The translations under genes were made by a program, and so were the position numbers. Positions 6,930-11,396 of a stretch of DNA of 11,396 nt are shown here, piece after piece. Numbering within the stretch: the stretch's first letter is position 1; each line of letters starts with the position of its first letter. Under the pieces are notes generated by a model. That model saw nothing but the letters and a program-made list of their open reading frames with translations. It was not told the DNA's origin and ran no database searches. Source of the DNA: Chloroflexota bacterium (lineage in GTDB: Bacteria; Chloroflexota; Limnocylindria; Limnocylindrales; CSP1-4); assembly GCA_013696945.1 (NCBI GenBank), contig JACCXQ010000128.1:1-11396 (forward strand), written 5' to 3'.

Positions 6930-7373
6930 TTGAGCCAGGAGCGTGACACCGGAGACCAGGGGCTCCTCGATGAGGCGCGGCGCGCCGTCCTCTCGACGAT
7001 CGCGCAGGACGGCCGGCCGCGATCGGTGCCCATCTGCTTCGTCGCGATGGATGACGTCATCTGGACGCCGATCGACGAGAAGCCCAAGTCAGCCGCCGAC
7101 CCGCGCTCGCTCGCTCGCGTTCGCGACATCGTGCGCGACCCGCGCGTCACCGTCCTCGTCGATCGCTGGGACGAGGACTGGTCCCGACTGGCCTGGCTGC
7201 GCGTCGAGGGCACGGCCGCACTGGTCGAGCCTGGGGCGGCCGGCCACGCACAGGCCGTGGAGGCGCTGCGCTCGCGCTACTCCCAGTACGAAACGCAGGC
7301 CCTGGAGGATCGCCCGCTCATCCGCATCGGGATCGAGCGTAAGGTCGGATGGAGGGTCGGTCCAGGGGCCTGA
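6930..7373 (+). CDS. PPOX-class F420-dependent oxidoreductase (split beta-barrel)
   Basis: A 147-residue member of the flavin/deazaflavin split-barrel family, resembling the PPOX-class F420-binding group (TIGR03668 type). Features are EARRAVLSTIAQDGRPRSVPICFV (15-38), DDVIWTPIDEKPK (41-53), and LARVRDIVRDPRVTVLVDRWDEDWSRLAWLRVEGTA (61-96). The IDEKPK and DEDWSRL..VxG elements are characteristic of this group, which reduces substrates with F420H2 or binds it. Substrate unknown. The TTG at 6930 is preferred because gaaaggggga lies about 7 bases upstream and the N-terminus then matches the usual family length. In-frame GTG 6852 and ATG 6885 would add an Arg-rich extension and have poorly spaced ribosome sites. 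It ends 9 bp before the end of the convergent Asp-box gene. Confidence 0.85.
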   Translation: MSQERDTGDQGLLDEARRAVLSTIAQDGRPRSVPICFVAMDDVIWTPIDEKPKSAADPRSLARVRDIVRDPRVTVLVDRWDEDWSRLAWLRVEGTAALVEPGAAGHAQAVEALRSRYSQYETQALEDRPLIRIGIERKVGWRVGPGA

Positions 7374-7382
7374 CCCGCCGAG

Positions 7383-8555
7383 TCAGAGCTGCCGGCGGAA
7401 GCGGATCCGTTGGTTCATCGCATCGGTGAACGTCTCGTCCCACGCTTCCACCTCGCGAACATCGCCTACCACGACCGTGTGGACCCCCATCCGGCGCCCC
7501 TGCTCGCCGAGCTGGGTCCCGCTCCACGTGGAGCCCAGGTTCGAGCTGCGGAAGCGGAACTGGTCGACCTGGACGTCGAACGGGTTGCCGCCGTTGACCA
7601 CGATGCCGTGGACCAGGATCTTCGAGCCTCGCAGGTCGAGGCTGGTCCCGCCCGTGCCGAACTCCGTTGCGTACAGCCCGTCGAGCAGCCGCTCGCGTGG
7701 CCCGAACGACTGGCCGCCGTCCGTGCTGACGCGCACGAACGTATCGGCGAAGCTCGCGTAGACGAGCGCCACGTTGGAGCCCCACGCAGTCATGTGCATC
7801 TCACCGGTCGGCTGGATGTCCTCGCCAAGGACCAGGGTGGGGAACGTGGTGACGAGCGAATCTGGCCCCGGTCCGATCTCGAAGCGCTTGATCCGAAGTC
7901 GGTTGTCGCGCACCCAGGCGGCGTACGCGCGATCGGCCGTCCCTGCGACGGCCACCTCGGAGAACTCACCGGCCGGCAGGTCGTACTCGTAAGAAGGCGG
8001 CGGCGGCGGACCCTTGACCGGCGGGTCGATCGGATCGATGCGAATGAGGACGCGGTCGCCCGGATCGTCCACCTCATCGATCCACGCCGTGATGGTGCGG
8101 ACGCTGCCGATGCACGCGACGTCCGGGAATCGGCCCACGGTCGGCTCAAAGGGATCGGTCAGCAGCGCGCCGATGAACCCGGAGCCGTCCACGTCGTTGC
8201 CTTCGAGGACGATCTCCCACTCACCGGGATCGGCATCGTCGGTGTGAAGTGCGTAGGCGCTCCAGACGTAGCCGGCGCAGATGTCCATCCGCATCTCGCG
8301 GCTGTCGCGCGAATCGACGGTCTTGGTCGCGGCGAAGGTGGCGCCGCCGTCGTCACTGAGCCGGTAGAACAGCTCTGGACCGCCGACTCGCTCCTCCTGC
8401 CACCCTACTGCGACGCGGTCGCCGTTCGTGGCTGCGTCCGAGAGGACGACATCTACATCGTCGTCGCCGGTGCGCAGGGTGGTGGCTCCGGAGAAGCCGC
8501 CTCCGCCGCCGAGCACCGATGTGCTCACGAGGAGGACGGCTATCGCGCCTCCCAC
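7383..8555 (-). CDS. Secreted Asp-box (BNR/sialidase-fold-like) protein B, paralogue of A
   Basis: A 390-residue exported protein (from GTG 8555) with a hydrophobic N-terminal segment and the same architecture as the 1593-2783 protein. Shared blocks in order are GFSxxxTLRTG, DICAGxxW, ACxGSxRxxxAW, RxRIKxFxxGPGPD, RVSTDxGxSFGPRERLLxG, LRGSKILVH / IRGSRAVVH, an S-N-G-TW Asp-box, and a QRxRFxRxL C-terminus. Asp-boxes are SDDGGATF (67-74), STDGGQSF (277-284) and SSNLGSTW (337-344). A PPVKGPPPPP linker (178-187) is specific to this copy. No sialidase catalytic set was recognised. GTG 8555 is the only conventional in-frame start below an in-frame TGA at 8588-8586. An ATG at 8606 in the same frame has an ideal ribosome site but is separated by that TGA. 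The gene follows marR on the same strand. Confidence 0.75.
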   Translation of the reverse strand: MGGAIAVLLVSTSVLGGGGGFSGATTLRTGDDDVDVVLSDAATNGDRVAVGWQEERVGGPELFYRLSDDGGATFAATKTVDSRDSREMRMDICAGYVWSAYALHTDDADPGEWEIVLEGNDVDGSGFIGALLTDPFEPTVGRFPDVACIGSVRTITAWIDEVDDPGDRVLIRIDPIDPPVKGPPPPPSYEYDLPAGEFSEVAVAGTADRAYAAWVRDNRLRIKRFEIGPGPDSLVTTFPTLVLGEDIQPTGEMHMTAWGSNVALVYASFADTFVRVSTDGGQSFGPRERLLDGLYATEFGTGGTSLDLRGSKILVHGIVVNGGNPFDVQVDQFRFRSSNLGSTWSGTQLGEQGRRMGVHTVVVGDVREVEAWDETFTDAMNQRIRFRRQL

Positions 8556-8585
8556 GATGCCTGTGGCGATCCGAGCGTGGCCGGA

Positions 8586-8617
8586 TCAAGCAGTCGATCG
8601 GTCCATCGGGTGCCTCC
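8586..8617 (-). promoter_or_regulatory. Ideal ribosome site and ATG followed by an in-frame TGA ahead of Asp-box gene B
   Basis: On the minus strand, ggagg (8617-8613) stands 6 bases before ATG (8606-8604). The frame reads MDRSTA, then TGA (8588-8586), then SGHARIATGIV directly into the start of protein B. If the TGA were a sense codon, for example CGA Arg, the result would be a textbook signal peptide with a basic n-region. As it stands, either a six-residue leader peptide is made or the gene has a nonsense mutation or sequence error. Confidence 0.55.
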
Positions 8618-8630
8618 AGCGTCCCGCGCC

Positions 8631-8659
8631 CGCGTCCCTACGGGCTCTCGTAGGGCGCG
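8631..8659 (-). other. Strong hairpin between marR and Asp-box gene B
   Basis: ccctacg (8636-8642) pairs with cgtaggg (8649-8655) around a 6-base loop. With one bulged T at 8635, cgcg (8631-8634) pairs with cgcg (8656-8659), giving an 11-bp stem. No T-run follows on the minus strand, so it is not a standard intrinsic terminator. It may separate marR from the downstream gene or protect a processed mRNA end. Confidence 0.4.
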
Positions 8660-8722
8660 AGTCTGGCAGTCGGCAGGGCGAAGTCCACCCTGTCCGGCGG
8701 CCAGCCGCTCACGGTGCGATCA

Positions 8723-9247
8723 TCAGCTTCCTGACTTGCGAAGGCCCCCGCGTCGGGTGATCGCGCGACTCGCGAGTGCCGCCACGCCCATCGCGACGAG
8801 AGCGCGTTCGGCGATCGGGAGCGGGCGGACGACCGCCAGGAACTGCTCGGCACGCGATCGATCGACCATCGAAAGCAGGGCAGATCCGCGGACCGTCAGC
8901 GCAAGGGTCCGTTGGCGGCGGTCGACGACTTCCTCGGTCCGCTCCAGCAGGCCCTTCCGCTCCAGGCTCGTGACGATCCGACTCGTTCCAGACGGCGTTC
9001 GGCCGATCCGCTCCGCCAGGTCGGCGACCGTGAGGGTCTCGGCACCCCCGACCGCGTAGAGCGCGGCGAGCTGGGTGAAACCCATCTTCAGATCGCCGAG
9101 CTGCGCCGCGAAGCCGATCACGAGCTCGCGCCAGAGAGCCCGCCCGACGGCGATCCGGTCCGAGAGCAGGCGCGGGTTCTGGAGCTCGTCGCGCGCGGCT
9201 CGAACGACCGGGCTGAGGAGGCTGTCGGGGTCCGCGGTGTCGACCAT
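8723..9247 (-). CDS. MarR-family transcriptional regulator
   Basis: A 174-residue winged-helix regulator of the usual MarR length. The DNA-binding domain is clear: MGFTQLAALYAV (55-66), LTVADLAERIGRTPSGTSRIVTSLERKGLLERTEEVVDRRQRTLALTVRGSALL (72-125), with the recognition helix around PSGTSRIVTSLERKGL and the wing at VVDRRQR. Flanking helices would form the dimer interface. It is divergent from fabD, and a perfect 16-bp palindrome covers its start, so autorepression and control of the fab genes are plausible. An ATG at 9265 would add MCNHAC; neither start has a strong Shine-Dalgarno sequence. Its ligand cannot be told from sequence. Asp-box gene B follows downstream on the same strand after 116 bp. 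Confidence 0.88.
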   Translation of the reverse strand: MVDTADPDSLLSPVVRAARDELQNPRLLSDRIAVGRALWRELVIGFAAQLGDLKMGFTQLAALYAVGGAETLTVADLAERIGRTPSGTSRIVTSLERKGLLERTEEVVDRRQRTLALTVRGSALLSMVDRSRAEQFLAVVRPLPIAERALVAMGVAALASRAITRRGGLRKSGS

Positions 9248-9258
9248 GCATGCATGGT
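9243..9258. promoter_or_regulatory. 16-bp perfect palindrome at marR start, candidate MarR operator
   Basis: accatgcatgcatggt is a perfect palindrome that includes the marR ATG at 9247. Its length fits MarR-type dimer sites and it lies in the marR-fabD divergent region. Binding is inferred; part of the symmetry is the simple catg repeat. Confidence 0.45.
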
Positions 9259-9294
9259 TGCACATGTCTGTCCGCCATCCGCCGCTGCGACTGC

Positions 9295-9300
9295 TACGGT
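9295..9300 (+). promoter_or_regulatory. Possible -10 element (TACGGT) for fabD
   Basis: TACGGT fits TANNNT and would put a transcript start near 9307, just ahead of the fabD GTG/ATG candidates and about 40 bp from the palindrome. No matching -35 was found, so this is weak. Confidence 0.25.
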
Positions 9301-9336
9301 TCCGTGTGATCGGGGCATGTGCGCCCGGTCGTCCCA

Positions 9337-10311
9337 ATGAAAGGTCGGGCTCCGTTGCCGTTCGCTTTCGTGTTCCCGGGTCAGGGCTCCCAGTCGGTCG
9401 GCATGGGCCGGGCGCTGGCCGAGGCGTCAGCTGCGGCCACTGGAGTCTTCTCGGAAGCGGACGGGGCACTCGAGCGGTCGGTCAGTGGCCTCGCGTGGGA
9501 CGGCCCGGCCGAGACGCTGGACCTGACGGAGAACGCCCAGCCAGCGCTGCTCGCGTCGTCGATCGCGTTCCTCCGCGCGTTGGACGAGCGGCGGTCAGCG
9601 GGGGGCGAGGATCGAGTGGTGCCCGCGTTCTATGCCGGCCACTCGATGGGCCAGTACAGCGCGATGGTCGCGGCGGGGGTCCTGGAGCTTGCCGACGGCG
9701 TGCGCCTGGTCCGCGAGCGGGGTCGACTGATGCAGGCTTCCGCCGAAGATGGTGCCATGGCAGCGATCATCGGGCTGGACGACGACCGGGTCGCGGAGCT
9801 GGAGTCGGCCGGCCGCGAGGCGGGCGTCTTCACGATCGCCAACCGCAACTCACCCGGCCAGGTGGTAGTGAGTGGGGAACGACGCGCCGTGGAGCGTGCC
9901 GCGGAGGCGGCCAAGGGGCTGGGGGCGAAGCGGGCGATCTTGTTGCCGGTCAGCGTCGCGGCCCACTCGCCGCTGATGCAGCGCGCCGCTGACGGGATGC
10001 GGACCATCCTCGAGGCGGTCGCGTTCCGAGATCCCATGGCACCGCTTCTCGCGAACGCCGACGCCCGTCCCCTCACTACCGGCGACGAGTGCCGGGCCGA
10101 GCTCGTCGAGCATCTGACGCGCGGCGTCGACTGGGTCCGCGCCGTCGAGCACATGCGCGACGCCGGTGTCGATACCTTTGTCGAGATCGGACCGGGCAAG
10201 GTCCTCACGAACCTCATCAAGCGCATCGCGCCCGATGCGAGCGCCGTCGCCACTGACGACGGAACCGCGGCCGGTGGCCTGCGCGACCCCTTCGAATCCC
10301 CACAGGAGTAG
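9337..10311 (+). CDS. fabD: Malonyl-CoA:ACP transacylase (FabD)
   Basis: A 324-residue cytoplasmic enzyme that moves malonyl from CoA to acyl carrier protein to feed fatty-acid elongation. Diagnostic motifs are FVFPGQGSQSVGMG (11-24), the nucleophile Ser103 in GHSMGQYSAMVAAG (101-114), RERGRLMQ (126-133) with the malonate-binding Arg128, IANRNSPGQVVVSG (167-180), catalytic His210 in VSVAAHSPLM, and FVEIGPGKVLTNLIKRI (281-297). The ATG at 9337 is chosen because it gives the shortest conventional N-terminus; an in-frame GTG at 9319 would add six residues, and neither has a strong Shine-Dalgarno site. fabF starts 7 bp after the stop. Divergent marR and its palindrome suggest regulated expression. 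Confidence 0.95.
   Translation: MKGRAPLPFAFVFPGQGSQSVGMGRALAEASAAATGVFSEADGALERSVSGLAWDGPAETLDLTENAQPALLASSIAFLRALDERRSAGGEDRVVPAFYAGHSMGQYSAMVAAGVLELADGVRLVRERGRLMQASAEDGAMAAIIGLDDDRVAELESAGREAGVFTIANRNSPGQVVVSGERRAVERAAEAAKGLGAKRAILLPVSVAAHSPLMQRAADGMRTILEAVAFRDPMAPLLANADARPLTTGDECRAELVEHLTRGVDWVRAVEHMRDAGVDTFVEIGPGKVLTNLIKRIAPDASAVATDDGTAAGGLRDPFESPQE
10304..10308 (+). promoter_or_regulatory. Shine-Dalgarno site of fabF inside the end of fabD
   Basis: aggag overlaps the last codons of fabD and lies 10 bases before the ATG at 10319, so ribosomes finishing fabD could reinitiate on fabF. It supports the ATG 10319 start. Confidence 0.6.
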
Positions 10312-10318
10312 CCCGACC

Positions 10319-11396
10319 ATGCGCCGCCCAGATTTCTCACGCCGCGTCGCAGTCACCGGCCTCGGCGTGATCAGCCCCATCGGGCAAGACATCGACACGG
10401 TCTGGTCGAACCTGGTCGCCGGCAACACCGGTCTCCGCCGCATCACGCGCTGGGACCCCACCCCGTACGAGGCGCAGGTCGCGGGCGAGGTCGAATTCGA
10501 TGCCGGGGCGTGGATGGACTTCAAGGCCGCTCGTCGGACCGACCGCAACGTGGTCATGGGCGTCGCCGCCGCAAAGCAGGCGCTCGCCGACTCCGGCCTG
10601 GAGGTCACGCAGGAGAACCGGGACGATATCGGCGTCATCTTCGGGTCGGGGGCCGGGGGGCCGTACCTGATGATGGAGAACAAGATCCAGTGGGACACGA
10701 AGGGCGCGCGAACCGTGAGCCCCTTCTTCATCGCCAACATGCTTCCCGACACGGCGTCCGGCCAGATCGCCATCGAGACGGGCATCCGCGGCTCGAACAT
10801 GTGCGTGGTCACCGCCTGCTCGACGGGCACGCACAACATCGGGGAGGCGGCCGAAGGGATCCGCCGCGGTGACTACGTGGCGGCCCTCGCCGGCGCGACC
10901 GAGAACCCGCTCCATGAGCTGGCGCACATCGGCTTCTCCAACATGCGCGGCATGGGCCTGCCGCGGCCGGGTGAGGGCCCGGAGTCGGTCTCACGTCCGT
11001 TCGACGCGACGCGCAACGGCTTCGTCCTGGGAGAAGGCGCCGGGGCGATGATGCTCGAGGACCTGGAGATGGCGAAGGCGCGTGGCGCCAAGGTCTACGC
11101 CGAGGTCGTGGGGTATGGCTCGGCGGCCGACGCCTGGGACCTCATCCAGCCGGTCGAGAAGGGTGATGGCATCCGCCGCGCGATGCTTCAGTCTCTGGAG
11201 CGCCATGGCATCCCGGCCGACGAGATCGACCTCATCAATCCGCACGGGACATCGACGCCGCTCGGCGACCTGCGCGAGGCGCAGGCCATCTGGGCGGTCT
11301 TCGGCGAGCACACGCCCAAGATCGCCATCAGTGCCACCAAGTCGCTGACGGGCCACCTGATGGGCGCGTCAGGGGCGTTCGAGGGCGTGGCCACGG
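10319..11396 (+). CDS. fabF: Beta-ketoacyl-ACP synthase II (FabF), 3' truncated by window end
   Basis: The first 359 codons of a ketosynthase that condenses malonyl-ACP with a growing acyl-ACP. The N-terminus RRVAVTGLGVISPIGQDIDTVW is typical of FabF. The thiolase-fold triad is complete: Cys167 in VVTACSTGTHNIGEA, His309 in NPHGTSTPLGD, and Lys341/His346 in ATKSLTGHLMGASGAF. FVLGEGAGAMMLEDLEMAKARGA (about residues 235-257) is also standard. The active-site Cys-His-His pattern marks it as FabF/FabB rather than FabH. Only about 50-60 C-terminal residues should be missing. It follows fabD by 7 bp with its ribosome site inside fabD, so the two are cotranscribed. No fabG or acpP lies between them. 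Confidence 0.95.
   Translation, partial: MRRPDFSRRVAVTGLGVISPIGQDIDTVWSNLVAGNTGLRRITRWDPTPYEAQVAGEVEFDAGAWMDFKAARRTDRNVVMGVAAAKQALADSGLEVTQENRDDIGVIFGSGAGGPYLMMENKIQWDTKGARTVSPFFIANMLPDTASGQIAIETGIRGSNMCVVTACSTGTHNIGEAAEGIRRGDYVAALAGATENPLHELAHIGFSNMRGMGLPRPGEGPESVSRPFDATRNGFVLGEGAGAMMLEDLEMAKARGAKVYAEVVGYGSAADAWDLIQPVEKGDGIRRAMLQSLERHGIPADEIDLINPHGTSTPLGDLREAQAIWAVFGEHTPKIAISATKSLTGHLMGASGAFEGVAT

Noticed and set aside
6770..6944. Small plus-strand ORF starting MRWLWRARG in the 6393-6929 gap
   Set aside because: Its ribosome-like gagagg is only one base from the ATG, it has no motif, and it overlaps the better supported TTG start at 6930.
8586..8588. TGA as a selenocysteine codon in Asp-box protein B
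   Set aside because: It falls in the signal-peptide n-region, where selenocysteine makes no sense; the nearby hairpin is upstream of the ATG, not just after the TGA. Mutation or sequence error is simpler.
7410..9059. 549-codon open frame on the plus strand antisense to Asp-box gene B and marR
   Set aside because: Arg/Ala/Val-rich sequence without motifs; the minus-strand frames have clear family signatures. It is a GC-rich shadow.
9258..9263. ttgcac as a -35 box for fabD
   Set aside because: It is 31 bp from the only -10-like hexamer TACGGT, too far for a sigma-70-type promoter.
10285..10300. tRNA T-loop-like sequence cttcgaatcccc
   Set aside because: It lies in the last codons of fabD (DPFESP), and no acceptor, D or anticodon arm fits around it.

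Overview
This is an 11.4-kb GC-rich (about two-thirds GC) bacterial chromosomal segment. Three things suggest a Gram-positive-like or monoderm lineage such as Chloroflexota (Limnocylindria-type) or Actinobacteriota: the codon use, two likely F420-dependent enzyme families (a luciferase-like oxidoreductase and a PPOX-type split-barrel protein), and a Tad-pilus-type secreted protein. The phylum is inferred from gene content. No rRNA, tRNA, CRISPR array or recognisable transposase was seen.

Layout, left to right. (1) 3-1479: 3' part of a TadG-like secreted protein with a large extracytoplasmic domain, interrupted near 1233 by an apparent +1 frameshift. (2) 1593-2783: secreted Asp-box (BNR/sialidase-fold-like) protein 'A', preceded by a leader in which two alternative hairpins compete for the Shine-Dalgarno sequence. 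(3) 2784-3069: a non-coding gap holding a 197-bp interval bounded by a near-perfect 19-bp inverted repeat, then a probable leaderless promoter. (4) 3070-6392: a tight four-gene operon of phzF-like isomerase, cyclophilin, class III-type PPK2 polyphosphate kinase and LLM-class flavin/F420 oxidoreductase. The last two junctions are 4-base GTGA/ATGA overlaps. (5) 6393-6929: 537 bp with no convincing gene. (6) 6930-7373: F420-dependent PPOX-family oxidoreductase, tail-to-tail with (7) 7383-8555 (minus): Asp-box protein 'B', a clear paralogue of 'A', whose best start signal is cut off by an in-frame TGA. (8) 8723-9247 (minus): MarR-family repressor. (9) 9337-10311 and 10319-end: fabD and a truncated fabF, divergent from marR. 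A perfect 16-bp palindrome sits at the marR start.

How the genes fit together. The right end is a fatty-acid-synthesis start (FabD loads malonyl-ACP, FabF elongates) with a MarR-type regulator positioned like FabT of Firmicutes. The central operon combines polyphosphate-based nucleotide phosphorylation with a peptidyl-prolyl isomerase and two metabolic enzymes of unknown substrate; a housekeeping or stress role is inference. The most unusual material is the pair of secreted Asp-box proteins A and B. They share many sequence blocks and two cysteines, and they lie on opposite strands about 4.6 kb apart. Both this pair and the TadG-like protein are presumably cell-surface or exported products. 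No whole novel multi-gene system is evident; the candidates for novelty are listed individually.
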